From contig NC_065897.1 in the NCBI RefSeq assembly GCF_905147045.1, positions 5,037,001 through 5,101,000 on the forward strand: a stretch of 64,000 bases of DNA, in the 5' to 3' direction. Made by a program: the position numbers and the translations under genes. The DNA is from Nymphalis io (lineage: Eukaryota; Arthropoda; Insecta; Lepidoptera; Nymphalidae). Shown piece after piece: positions 49,040 to 60,679 of this stretch; the stretch's first letter is position 1, and the number at the start of each line of letters is the position of its first letter. The notes under the pieces were generated by a model, which did not search any database, had not been told where the DNA came from, and was given only the letters and a program-made list of their open reading frames with translations.

Positions 49040-50280
49040 TTATTTCGTTTAAGTAGACGATAAAAGTGATACTTTGTAGTTTTACTTGATATTGATTTGG
49101 TATCAAGTTTGTTTTTATATTTACAATGTTTTCTATAATTATGAAATTCGAAACTTAATGAGCATTTTCATTTTTTCTAATTGGACTCGAGTAAAATAAA
49201 TATCACAAAATGCAACCAATTCAATTCAATTCTCTTTATTTAATCTGGATTTACTAAACTATGCGGATTATTGTCTGAAATGGAACTCTTAGTACTTCCA
49301 TCTGCCAAAATTATATAAGTAAAACAGCAATGACATAAACATTTTGTTTATTCATTATGTTTTTATGATGACATTCAAGTATAATTTGATGGTTTTTTCA
49401 AATTTGTACTAAAATATGATCTCTTTTAGTAACAATTGATATCACAAAGACTTATGAATTTTATAAGTATTTCTGGAACATTTAGTTAGTCCAAGATTTC
49501 GCATTGAAGCGTCAGACAAAGCCTTTCATAATAAATCATTTGCATTAACAAATCTGTTCCGAACACTGGAATATTTAAGGCTATTATCAACGTTAGTTAA
49601 ACAAACAGTAGTAAAAGATACATTCGTCTATCCTCGCTGTAGTCGCATAAAAATGACTTCATTAAAATTGAACGTTATGAATTTTTAAAAGCAATCATGC
49701 TCCTATCAGAATACCTCTGATGTACGATACACGTCAAAAAAACAATTAATTATAATTTATTACAGCAGACGGGCTAGATAAAGAAAGATAATTAATATTG
49801 GACAATAATTAACGATGTCACAGAACATTACTTGAGATGTTAACCATGAGTAATGGCCGATCTTGCGGCTCTATCGATATCTGTGGGATTCGAGCTCGGA
49901 TTGAGAGAGTATACTGAACATGTTTAATATTGTTTCATAATGCTTAGGCTACATTTATATAAATACCATAAAATATTGGGTAAATAAGTTGGTAGATTTA
50001 ATATCAATTGCTTAAAAATATTTGGGGAATATAGGCACTAATTTCCGCCAGTGGCTTTGCCCGCGCGTAAGAGGAGAGGGTCAGGTACATTTCGCCCTTT
50101 TCTATAAATTTAAATTAAATAGTATGTTTTTTGATAAAAGTAATTTTTTCTTAAGTTTTATTGAGTTTGTTTCCATCTCTTTTCGGTAGAATCTACACTC
50201 CACAAAGGTAGTACGTTCGATGTATTCTGAAAAAACTTAATAACTTTTCAAAATTGACCATAAAAGTCTGCTTATATTAA

Positions 50281-50586
50281 CTACATATTATTATATATTT
50301 GTTGCTTTGCATATACGTCATCTTGAATTTGAGCGTTGTCGGCCACTATGGACATTCTATTTATATTATACTGTGCAAGTGTCTGAGAAAACATTCGTAT
50401 GCTTGGGTTGAGTACAGCCTCAGAACTAACAACTTTGTTTTTCGAGGACACTCCTGTATTAAAACTACTCACTTGTAAACTTTGGGTATAACAGAAAAAT
50501 TGAACAAGATTTTCTTCGTTGGTTTTAAGCCAGGTTGTTAGCCCAAAAAATTGGTTTTGAAACGTTGTAAGTGACCAACGTGTTAG
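50281..50586 (-). other. unassigned 101-codon open stretch, possible gene or element remnant
   Basis: Minus-strand frame open from just after a TAA (50587-50589) to TAG (50281-50283). Its residues have a protein-like spread (for example GLTTWLKTNEENL, LNPSIRMFSQTLAQ, IVADNAQIQDDVYAKQQIY). There is no ATG near its start and no convincing splice acceptor just upstream. A GTGAGT donor-like word lies within. Upstream, cttcggcaaagccaaaagga resembles a transposon tail. It might be the C-terminal remnant of a gene or mobile element. I cannot name a family, and chance is possible in 64 kb. Confidence 0.2.
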
Positions 50587-51714
50587 TTAAATGAATAATT
50601 CACATATGCCTACATAATATGCTTTGATGAACTCCTTTTGGCTTTGCCGAAGTCAGATAAAAATTAAAAGTCGTAATAAAAAGGGTACACGCTTTTTTAA
50701 TATTTATCGCCCATGAATATATTTAGCGAGATTAAATACTGTTTATTTACAGGAAGCACAATAGTTTTACTTTTCCTATAATTTTGTGTATAGGTTATTC
50801 CTACCTATTGTTTGCTAAAATGGTAATAATAATCATAATTTGGTTGCCGGTGGTCGCAGTGAGGAGAAGTTCGAACACTGAACCGAAAACTTCGGGTTCA
50901 TGCACAACTATTTATGTGCTAAATTTGTGTTAATTATTAATTTGGTTCTATGCGTTGAAGAAAAAAATATTACGGTAACCTCCAAAATAACGAGAGAATT
51001 GCTGAGACATGTCCAGAGTTTTGTTTTAAGTAAAATAGTTAAGGTTAATATAAAATACTGCAATTTCTCTGAGCATTTATAATCTGTGAGGTAAGTCAGG
51101 TATGTGCTGTGAGCTGTCACAATATTTATAGAGAGCATTATGGAGTCACATACCCAGTAGTTACCGGCCGAGGTTGAGTCTGGAACGTATTAATCAGGCA
51201 ACTATAGTAGGCTTCAATGGAATGGATGTTGGTACCTGATATTTTTAGACCAGTTGCTTTCAACGATTTTTTTTAAACCTTAAATCAAATATATTTATTA
51301 CAAACAAATAACTAAGAAATTTTACTTTATTTGAAATATAATTGCCCAATCTCATTTGAAGTAAATATATAATCATTCATGCTATTATTTTTATATGTCG
51401 AAAAATCTCTAATAAGGCCTCAGTATATTTTAATATTTGCCAATTGATTCTTAATTTTTCTGTATAACAAATAATATAATATAATAATAAAATTAAATGT
51501 GTCATATTATAGTTCAAATTTATTTTTTATGTAACGTTATATTATTATGTTTCGTACGATACTTGAGATGTGTATAACACACTAATAGTAATGTATTAAT
51601 CTGTAAGTACGCCCAGGAGCTAAGCACGCATCGCTATGTACCGTGGGCTGCAATATTTCTCCCACTGAAAAAAAATATACCGACAAAATAAATTATCTAT
51701 TTTTATAATAGAAA

Positions 51715-52013
51715 GTTTTTTTTTTTATAGAATAGGAAGGTGGACGAGCATATGGGCCACCTGATGGTAAGTGGTCACCAAACGCCCTTAGACATTGGCA
51801 TTGTAAGAAATGTCAACCATCGCTTATAGCCAATGCGCCACCAACCTTGGGAACTAAGATTTTATGTCCCTTGTGCCTGTAATTACACTGGCTCACTCAC
51901 CCTTCAAACCGGAACACAACAATATCAAGTATTGCTGTTTTGCGGTAGAATATCTGATGAGTGGGTGGTACCTACCCAGACGAGCTTGCACAAAGCCCTA
52001 CCACAGTGGGTTT
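51715..52013 (+). repeat. Rep-D, full length
   Basis: Best copy of the family: T run, atagaataggaaggtggacg, gggccacctgatggtaagtg, gacattggcattgtaagaaa, caatgcgccaccaaccttgg, acactggctcactcaccctt, cggtagaatatctgatgagt, ggtacctacccagacgagct. I believe this is a repeat found across Lepidoptera (possibly the Lep1 / Helitron-like group), but the name needs a database check. It ends about 1 kb before the P450 start codon. Confidence 0.88.
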
Positions 52014-52820
52014 AAATTCCTTGCTTATTTATTTCTGACATAGGCATTATTATATATAATAAATATAAACGCAATGTTAAAATTAAAAAGAGCTCAAAGA
52101 GTAATGAAGGTTAATTATTATGTTATTATAAAAATAGAAAGTACATAAAAAATAAGCGCCATCTATGATTTAACCTTGGTATCTATTAGATGCCTTCACT
52201 ATCAAGCAAACTTATTGTGGTACGCCATCTTGTGTCATTTATGAAAACTATTACTTAACTTTTGTAGCTAGAGTTATCACGGACATTTTTTCTTAGTTCG
52301 CACTTAATCTAATAGATGACACCAGAAGCTGTAATAATTTAGTTAATTGCTAACAAGTTTAATTACCTATTATATTATATTAACCATTTAGTTTAACTTT
52401 TCATTTCCTTTAAAATTATTCATGTTTTAACAGTTAGTACACAAATGTAAGTAATCTCGGCCCATTTAAACATCAAGTGAGACAATAAATTATAAACTAA
52501 ATTTATGAACTTGTATTTACAAAATATTTAATTACTTATGTTTATTTAATGTAATTTATTCGTGAAAATTTACTTTAATTAAATTAAAATACTTCTCATA
52601 ATAATAATTGTTTTTTATACAAAATATACTGTCCCTTAATATTTTTAAGTCCAATCATTATTAATTTGTCTAAAGTTATAAATTTCGTATGTAAAAACAT
52701 ATTCTTAAAAAATCCACACTCACCTTCTGGAAGTTAGACAATTTTGCATATAATCATGTCGTGTTTCTTTATAAATTACTCGTGCCGGCCGACGTTGTAC
52801 ATACACATTTGAGGGATTTG

Positions 52821-52827
52821 TATAAAA
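52821..52827 (+). promoter_or_regulatory. TATA box candidate of the P450 gene
   Basis: TATAAAA lies 215 bp before the start codon. A start site about 30 bp on (near 52850) would give a leader of roughly 185 nt. That leader would include a four-codon upstream frame, ATG ACC CAC TAA (52973-52984), which could lower translation. Confidence 0.4.
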
Positions 52828-52996
52828 ACTGTGGGCTTTGTATTGATTGAAAATTATTATTTCAATTATAACTCTTACCACTATTGGTATAAGAATTCAT
52901 TTTACGTCTTAGTTACGTGAAGGCTCATAAGAACTCATACGTTGGTACTCGAACGTAGAATTTACCGTTATTATGACCCACTAACAGCATCCTATC

Positions 52997-53001
52997 TCAG
53001 T
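52997..53001 (+). promoter_or_regulatory. arthropod initiator TCAGT, alternative start site
   Basis: TCAGT matches the arthropod Inr consensus and would give a 37-nt leader lacking the short upstream frame. No TATA lies 30 bp upstream of it. Whether this or the TATA at 52821 is used needs 5'-end data. Confidence 0.3.
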
Positions 53002-53035
53002 GTTTACCGCAAGATCGCCACGCGCGAACGCTATA

Positions 53036-54598
53036 ATGTTTTTCGAGAGTTTAGTTTTAAACATATCAGTGCTCAGTGTTCTTATTATTGCATTATCATT
53101 TGACTATGTTACCAAATTCTTCAGCTACTGGTACGTTCGACACATTTCGTACAAAACGCCAATCCCACTATTCGGAAGCGATTACCACCGGGTGCTAGGA
53201 ATCCGGAACACGTCCGATGAAGTAACTAAGTTATACTCGGGTTATGCGAAAGAAAAGTACGTCGGTTGCATCAAAAGTCGTATACCAGATTTGATTGTAA
53301 AAGATCCAAATTCAATAAAGAAGATTCTGTCGACGGATTTCTCGAATTTCCATTGCCGAGGCTACGGACTGGACGGATCTCAGGATGTTTGTATTCGAAA
53401 CAATTTGTTTTACTCCGAAGGTGAAAAGTGGACTCTATTACGTGGAAGAATGGAGCTATTATTGAACAACATGAATCTCGATATCCAAGACAGCTTACAT
53501 GAATGTTTGTCAGGAACCAATGGAGATACAAACGTTCAACAATTATTGTCTGAAATATTGGATGTTGTGTTTAAAGATTTGCTCATCGATAATAAATTAG
53601 ATGGGTCTCTCGTAAGGAACACGAGGGAATTATTACAAAAGAGAACCTTGTTTGACAGGCTTAAGAGCTATTTAAAAGACGTATTACCTTCAGTCTATGT
53701 GATGTTTGGATTAAACGTTTTATCGGAGCAATACTTTAGCAAATTTACTCAGGTTCTTGAAGAATCAAAGTTGATGAAAGATATTAAAAAGACAGAGTCT
53801 ATTTTCCAGGATGAAAATGATATTGCAAAAAGATATAAACTATCTGAATACGATCTAATTACCTCATATTTAACTCTTTTTATTGGAGAAGGATATATTC
53901 CCTGCCACCACGTCTTAACGGCACTTTTATATGAATTAGGAAAAAATCCGGAATTGCAGGAAAATGCAAGAAAGTGTATTAACAATCGAACTGAAGGAGA
54001 CTGTTTAAGTCAAACCATTAAAGAAGTTTTACGTTTCTATCCTCCTTACTCAGTAATTACAAGAAAATGTGTTAAAACATATCAGTTTCCTGATAAAGAT
54101 CTTGCTATAGATAAAGGGATTACAATTACAATACCAGTGGAGTTAATTCAAAGAGATGAAACACATTACAAAGATGCAAATAATTTTAATCCGAATCGCT
54201 TTGAAACGAGCAGTGACTTGTCTGATAATAGTTATTTGCCTTTTGGCGCGGGTCCTAGAAAATGCGTTGGTAAGTTTAATATTTTTCTGACTGAATTAAT
54301 AAAAAAATTAAATTATTTGGAGCATTATTTACGAAAACAAGCCATGACTGGGTTTTATCATAAAGAAGGTTGCTTAATAGTGTTATAAATATTGTTAATT
54401 TGGTAGACAATATTATATATTTTTTTATTTGCAGGTGAGCAACTCGCGTTGCGTATCATTGACGTTGTTGCCACCGTCATTCTGAAGACTTTCCATATAA
54501 TACCGTGTGGAACGCTCCCAGATCTAACAATCACAGATTATAATTTTAAAAGATTAATTGATAATGACGTTTGGTTGAGATTTAAGCCAATTTCATAG
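53036..54598 (+). CDS. cytochrome P450, clan 3 type, two exons
   Basis: Heme-thiolate monooxygenase of the microsomal type. Exon 1 is 53036-54269 and exon 2 is 54435-54598; the intron has GTAAGT/TTTGCAG ends and is phase 1, splitting the Gly codon of the heme motif. The protein has 465 residues. A hydrophobic anchor covers roughly residues 2-24. Helix C WTLLR is at 132-136, ExxR at 330-333 (EVLR), a PERF-like PNRF at 386-389, and heme loop FGAGPRKC at 403-410 with Cys410 as iron ligand; exon 2 continues GEQLALRIID. The ATG at 53036 has A at -3 and follows an in-frame stop (52982-52984); the frame could be opened earlier only from a GTG at 53000. Layout and the helix C region look like insect clan 3 (CYP6/CYP9 and relatives), where many enzymes oxidise plant toxins and insecticides; no subfamily or substrate is claimed. 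Oddities: the I-helix has IGEGYI (283-288) where AGxET is usual, and the J-K region is shortened. Confidence 0.95.
54270..54434 (+). other. intron of the P450 gene
   Basis: A 165-bp AT-rich intron begins GTAAGT and ends TTTATTTGCAG. Splicing restores CVG-EQLALR. Read without splicing, the frame stays open to a stop at 54386-54388, which would give a protein lacking helix L. Confidence 0.93.
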
Positions 54599-54698
54599 AC
54601 TGAATTTAAACAAAGTATTTTTTAATTAATAATAATTATTTTTGTAACATAGATACTGTATTAATTGGGTTATAAGGGAATATATTGTACTCACATTA

Positions 54699-54704
54699 AA
54701 TAAA
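54699..54704 (+). other. polyadenylation signal of the P450 gene
   Basis: AATAAA about 100 bp after the stop codon, within attaaataaaatatttatt. It is the first canonical hexamer after the stop, so the transcript probably ends near 54715-54730. Confidence 0.7.
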
Positions 54705-54939
54705 ATATTTATTTTTATTTTCTTTAAATATTTAATTATAATATTATTTCTGTTATAATAGTTTTAACGTCATTATAATTTTATGTCTTAATACCGCACG
54801 GCGTACCGCTTGAAGTGTGAAAGTCGAAGGTTTGATCTTGAACTCTTGGTTATACATTACCAACTTGCAATAATAGTATCATAGCCTTGGAAATGTTATT
54901 TGAAGATTTCTGTAATGAAATAAGCTATATTATATTTCT

Positions 54940-55150
54940 ACTAATATTATACATGTGAAAATTTCAATCACACAAAAACCGATTTGGATGAAATTTGGCA
55001 CAAGACAGTTTATAATCTGGATAGTTTTTATCCCCTAAACGAAATGATTTATCGACGGGCATTAATTTATGTTAATCACTTATTAATACTATATATACCT
55101 ATTATATAATACTATCCTACTAATATTATAAACTTTTGCAATTGTTAAAC
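54940..55150 (+). repeat. interspersed repeat starting ctactaatattata
   Basis: tctactaatattatacatgt is followed by cacacaaaaaccgatttgga, tgaaatttggcacaagacag and tagtttttatcccctaaacg, a familiar lepidopteran repeat order. A second truncated start (tcctactaatattataaact) follows at 55127. Confidence 0.45.
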
Positions 55151-55920
55151 TACATTTTATAGAATGATTAAAAATAGTTATAGTAGGTAGTATTATATAC
55201 AGTAGGTATGTATTTCTTATTTCAATAGTTACAGGCTGATAACAAATATTTCAGCATTGGCGTTGATTTAGAGATGTAAGGTGCAACACCAATTCCTCTT
55301 AGAAATAGGAGAAGTAAATATGTATAGCATCCTACCGATGTCTGTATGGTTAAATGGTTCTTGCAAAACCTGCTTAAAATGTTAGTTATTTAAAATCGCA
55401 ACAACTCTCATGGAAAAAATAAATATATATGTATAAATATTTTACCGGCTTGAAAAATATATAATTTATAGTTTAATTTATTGTTAGAGTTGTTACATTA
55501 CGGAATAAAAAATATATATCATATTCATAGGAGAATATATTTTGCGGTACATTTTGATAATGGAGTCTGTCTGTGATCCAAATACCGTAGGCTCACCATA
55601 ATTTGTTTAAGGCAATCCCGGATTGAGATTGCGGGATAGGGAAGGCACGATATTGAGGATTTGTCGACATGTTATCCCCTGATTCTTCGATAAATATATT
55701 CTAATATATACCTATATGTATATAAATATCGATTTTGTAATCAGACGAATATGTATAACTCACTATGGGCAATGTCTAAGAACTAACTTCCGGATGCGTT
55801 GGAGACTGAGTTTGAAATTTTAAATATAGTTAAGGATTTGATAAAAATGTAAGAAAATGAGGGATATCATATATATATTTATATCCTGTGTTAATCCAGT
55901 ATGTATATATAATTTTCTTG

Positions 55921-56172
55921 ACTGCCTCGTTGGTCTTGGGCCGCAAGCCTTGAGGTTCTGCACGTAAAGCCGTTGGTCCTGCGCCTGAACTCTTTCTGGT
56001 CATGTCGGTTTGACATCAAATCGGATTAAGCGAGTAAGCGAGTTAGTTGAGTATGAGTTGAGTTGAGGACATATTATGGTGCACACGCTTGTGCACCATA
56101 ATATGTCCTGCCCAGTTGGCTAATCGCTCTTGAGTTTGGCCGCCGTGTCCGAAATCGGTTTGGAGGACATTA
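55921..56172 (+). repeat. SINE-C with deletion and internal palindrome
   Basis: Head actgcctcgttggtcttggg, then a jump to gcacgtaaagccgttggtcc, ctgcgcctgaactctttctg, and the 3' end ggctaatcgctcttgagttt to gaaatcggtttggaggacat. The middle holds a perfect 20-bp-arm palindrome (56066-56109) that other copies lack. Confidence 0.82.
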
Positions 56173-56299
56173 TATGTAATAATAATTCTTTAAAAACATG
56201 TTATTTCTTAATTAGTGATAAAATATAAGCTTACGAGAATACTATATGCCATTACCTTCAATTTCGACATTATTATAAAAACATATTAAACATAATAAT

Positions 56300-56391
56300 A
56301 ATAAACACATGAAAACTTAGTAGTGCTTGCCCATACTTGAACCAATCGTCGGTAAGATTCACGTGTTCTAGCCACTGAGCCATCTCGGCCT
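56300..56391 (-). repeat. SINE-A head fragment
   Basis: Reverse copy of the tRNA-like head only: acacatgaaaacttagtagt, gcttgcccatacttgaacca, gattcacgtgttctagccac, tgagccatctcgg. Confidence 0.75.
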
Positions 56392-56481
56392 TATGGTCGA
56401 ATGATTTGCGTTTTTATTGCGGTCAAGCACCTCTAAACTATTCCAGACCTTATCTTATATTAACAATGTTACTTTCTTCTT

Positions 56482-56530
56482 AATGGTAAAGAAAAACATC
56501 GCGATGTAACTGGTTTATCTCGTATTTCAG
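56482..56530 (+). repeat. SINE-A middle fragment
   Basis: taatggtaaagaaaaacatc and gcgatgtaactggtttatct recall the SINE-A middle (acggtgaaggaaaacatcgt, gaggaaacctgcatgtgtct). Diverged; forward, opposite to the head fragment just upstream. Confidence 0.35.
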
Positions 56531-58459
56531 AAACACATAAATTTGCGAACCTATTTGATCACGTGACTTTTGGTCAGCTAAGAGTGAATTGTTGGCGCGG
56601 TTTTTAGGTGATAAAGCACATCTCGAGATCCCGTTTTTCAGTCTTAGCTGAGCTAAAGAAAAAGTTATAGTGGTTCTTCTATTTCAACTTTTCAAATGTT
56701 TTAAATTACTATATTTAGGAATATGTATAAAAATAGTTTCGTGTCTAGTCTCTCTCCAGTTGTGTTAGAATACTGACTTGGAGATTAAATGAATAGAGAG
56801 TCCTACTAATTATGTCTGTAGACATACCGCACACTTTAATAACGGTGGTGAAAGTTAGCCTTCATATCGACCATGACCAAAATTCGATCACGAAGTCATA
56901 ATATTATTTATTAAGAGAATTATGTTAAATAATTATTTATTAGCAACTCCCGTCACAATTTGTTTTATTAACTTATCCTTAAGCACTCAACACTATGGTT
57001 TTCATATGGAAAAAACGAGAATTCTGTGATTTATTATTACACTCTTCCCAGCCCACAACTTCCGCCACTGTTCTGGATCCATGACGGATGACATGTCGAA
57101 CAAACTGTATACATTATTTTTTTCCTTCATAGCATACCAATTTCTTGTTGACGAATCACCTTTCCACGCACTTTTGTAAGCTTATATTATAACTTTATGA
57201 AATGTTATTGTTTTTATGCTTTAGAATTTATTCACGCATATTATTTATTCGGTGATTTTAAAACAGACATAAGTCTCACAGGGTTGATTTCAACTTTATA
57301 CCAATAAGGTCGATTTTAGGCGGTTTTTCCTATATATTTTTGCTAACGTAGATCTCATGTTTAAACATAATTTTAATTACTTGGCCGAGCAGTATTGCCT
57401 TTATTTAATTATGTCGATACATGTATATTTTAAATTTACTTTACAAGAGTTTTAGTTATATCAAATTCATTATTGTGTTTTGGGTGTTTGTTCTATGACG
57501 ACATTCCTGTTCGAACAGTTGAACAGATTTTGATAAAATATGGAATAGAAGTACAACAAAACACTAGTTTAAAAATAAAAAGGAGTATGTATTTGATCAA
57601 ATGAAATAAAGAAATGACGTACTCGTAATAATATATATGGACTTCCAAAAACACTTCCGTAAAATATGACTCCTTTCTAAGTGTGAAGAGAAAATGTAGC
57701 CTCATCAAAGAAGTTACGACGTTCAGGGTTGAAAGTGACAATATGAAAATTTAAATCGCGAATTCTATGCCTGCGGTCGTAAATTATACGTTACTCTGCG
57801 GGAAATTATGCTTCCGTCACACTAAATAATTCCGAGAGAGCGTGTAGCTAATAAAAATTTCAAGACGACGAATTGGCACGCTGGTACGCGGGCTTAATCA
57901 AATATTTTTATGATCGACGCCTTTTTACGAGCAGACTGCTTGTTGAGAGGTAAGTAGTGTGTGACTTAAGTAACATACTGGCGAGATAAAAACAAAAAAA
58001 TATATTAGAAATACTATGCATAATTATTTTATAAAATTTATTTTATAAGTTCTCATCTTATCATCCTTATGCACAGGTAGAGAATAATAATAATAAGAAG
58101 ACAATTAACAATATATTTTGAGCACAGACTTGGACGCTTTGAATTTATTATTTATTTATTACAATCCGCTTTTTATTGCTTAATTTTGCCATATTTAATT
58201 TTGAAGTATGACGTACTTCCTTTCTCGCGTGGGCCGTGGCAACGGGTATACCTGTAGTGTAAGCGCCGTGTTTTAAAATCAGCTAGTGTATCGAACTATT
58301 ATCCATCTCTTATCACACGATAATTGTATTATTTATCAAATAATTGCATTGGTTTTTCAACGGGAAGTTCACAAAACTTATTTCATAAAATCTTAATGCA
58401 GGTATTTGAAAATTCTTATTCTGATTCTGCATGCATCGAATGAAAATCTGCCACATTTT

Positions 58460-58722
58460 AATAATAATATACTGGGACATTATTCACGCACGGCCATCTG
58501 ATCCCAAACTAAGCAGAGCTTGTACTATGGAAACCAGACAACTGATATACTACATATACTAATTTTCTTTTTGTAAATACATACATATATAGATAATTAC
58601 ATCCAGACTCAGGACAAACAGACATGTTCATGCACATAAATCTGTCTGTCCTGGGTGGGAATCGAACCCACAACCTTCGGCGTGAAAGGCAAGTATCTAC
58701 CAACCACGCCAACGGCCCATCA
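58460..58722 (-). repeat. SINE-B, near full length
   Basis: Reverse copy from ataataatatactgggacat to the head ccaaccacgccaacggccca. The B box is intact on the minus strand (ggttcgattcc). The 67-codon minus frame is SINE sequence. Confidence 0.87.
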
Positions 58723-58758
58723 AAACATTTGAATCATCAAACGCGCGTAGTATGTGAG

Positions 58759-58819
58759 AGAATAAGGTCTTAACCTTCTCTTAAAAAGATGAGGAGCCTT
58801 TGCATAGCAGTGGGACATC
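58759..58819 (+). repeat. SINE-A 3' fragment
   Basis: gaataaggtcttaaccttct, taaaaagatgaggagccttt, then gcatagcagtgggacatcc: the 3' end of SINE-A, diverged. Confidence 0.65.
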
Positions 58820-59002
58820 CAATCATATGTATACGCCATGCGCACAAAAGGGAATAAACAGAGGGGATAGAGAGCATGGCGGCTTAAGAAAGCGTCATAA
58901 CGTTTGCCGTCACGGCATACGAGTCCGTCTTACTGTCAAGGCGCATCAATCGATGTTTAGCATCAAAAATATCGGTCTTAAAACGTTACACATAGATTGA
59001 AT

Positions 59003-59186
59003 CAGGGTACGTAAGTGTCGATCCCGTGGCGCTTATCGTTAAGACGGAAAGGGTACCGCTGGTTTTTTAGTGGGTATTCCGATGTTCGGGGTGCACTCGG
59101 CGCCTTGGACACCGGCGAGCCTCACATATCCCCCCACAGTTCCCGTGGGGGAAAAGCGTAACGCGTTTTTCCAGCGTTAAAAAAAA
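59003..59186 (+). mobile_element. 5'-truncated non-LTR 3' end
   Basis: Longest copy of the family nested at 28915 and 48881: tcagggtacgtaagtgtcga, gacggaaagggtaccgctgg, ttttttagtgggtattccga, ggcgccttggacaccggcga, gtgggggaaaagcgtaacgc, tttttccagcgtt plus A tail. The element may extend further left into the GC-richer 58850-59000 stretch. Confidence 0.75.
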
Positions 59187-60679
59187 TTGGTACTGTATTC
59201 CGGTCAGCCGGAAATAACATGAATTGCCTTGCCAATGAGAATTAATTACAAAAATATCATTTAAAATTTAATCAGAGTGTAAATTGTACCATATCCTGTT
59301 TATTCACTGTGACGACTCATTTGTGTTTATAATTCAGAAAAGGATATAAAGCGAATACCTGTAAAAATATTATAATAAAATACTAATATGATGTTATTAA
59401 ATATTATACATGTTACCTCTCAATTTCAGAATACTCAAATTTTATATTTCTAATAGAGTATTATGATATATGAAACTGAACGGTAGGTTTAGCTGAAAGC
59501 CTACCTTTTGATAATGCAGTAGATATAAAATGAAATTTTCTTTTAAAAAAAATTCAGACTTATCTTTAAAAGTCGATATAGTTAATTTATTAATACATTT
59601 TTTAATACTTTATTGCACAAAAGACGAGATTATTTTTACTGCTTTCTCTGCCGTGCAATATTTATAATTACAAGAAATATTTAGGTTCAGTTGTGTAAAA
59701 TGAGTGAAATAAATAAAGTAATAGGTTTTTACTGCATATTTGAAAAAAAATGTATTGATTTAGCGAATTGTTGAAATTAGTTTAGTTTGATTCCGTAAGC
59801 TATTTATCGAATAAGTCGTACCAAAATGGACTTACAAAAAACCCTATCAATTGTAATAACATTCATATAATTTATATATATGTGTATAATATTATATGAA
59901 TATTCCTTTGTCGATCTTGTTGATGTCTTCATATACCATTAATCCGGTTCGCTACATAAACATTGTCCAGTAAGTTATTGTTTACAGTTACGGATAGGGT
60001 TTTCAGTGTAGTAGCCATCAATCCATGTCGGTGGCTTCAGTGACGTGCGACTCGATTATTGTTAATAGTAATTTAAAGAGGCTTTGCAACGCATACCGAG
60101 AATATATTTTTACTAATAAATTTCATTCAAAATATACTTTTGCATTTTAAAAGTATGTCAGACGACAAGAAAGATTTTTTGGTAACGTGTGTTATTTGTC
60201 AAACATTAATAACCTTGCAGAACCATAATATTGATAATAACATCATAAGCGATAAATTTTACTATTCGACTATTAATAATTCGTCAATTTTTTCTTTCAT
60301 ATAAAATAAAAAATATTAAAATTGATTTATCTAAAAACTAAAAAGCCTGCGCGGTAGCTAAGAAAACACATAAAGAAACTATGAATTGCGAAACAGGAGC
60401 AGATCTGCGAGGGGTGTCGCTCGAACTTGACCTATTTATTTGCGGTCGTAGCTCGGTTTTTCGTACCTGATGCGCACTTAATATTTTGTTTAATTTAATT
60501 GTTTATTTAATACAAGTCAGATCAAGTTTAATGTTTGTAGATGTAGTGTACTTACAAGCCTAGCCAGAAATGTAAATTTTTATTAAGTGGTAATAAAAAT
60601 ATCAAATAAATTTAAATCTATTAGGTAAATAATCATAGAACAAATGATTTTGTTTATGATGTTAGTAATATAGTCATTT

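Larger units (their letters stand above)
49052..52815. other. AT-rich region upstream of the P450
   Basis: One Rep-D copy (51715-52013) and one candidate coding fragment (50281-50586) are listed separately. 52150-52300 has repeat-like agcgccatctatgattt and tacgccatcttgtgtcat words. 50040-50110 resembles a transposon tail (ccagtggctttgcccgcg). The overlapping frames at 50900-51138 are unrecognised. No upstream P450 exon was seen. Confidence 0.4.
54720..58455. other. AT-rich region downstream of the P450
   Basis: No second P450 or other gene recognised. 54795-54850 has a weak tRNA-like stretch (gtgaaagtcgaaggtttgat). GC-richer but unnamed sequence lies at 55560-55680 and 56590-56650, and 58230-58290 resembles a transposon tail. 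The minus-strand frame at 57493-57741 has no motif I know. Confidence 0.4.

Noticed and set aside
53000..53035. GTG-initiated N-terminal extension of the P450
   Set aside because: Eukaryotic initiation at GTG is unlikely, and the ATG at 53036 is directly followed by the expected membrane anchor.
53271..53985. Minus-strand open frames of 86 and 78 codons within the P450
   Set aside because: Antisense shadows of the coding exon.
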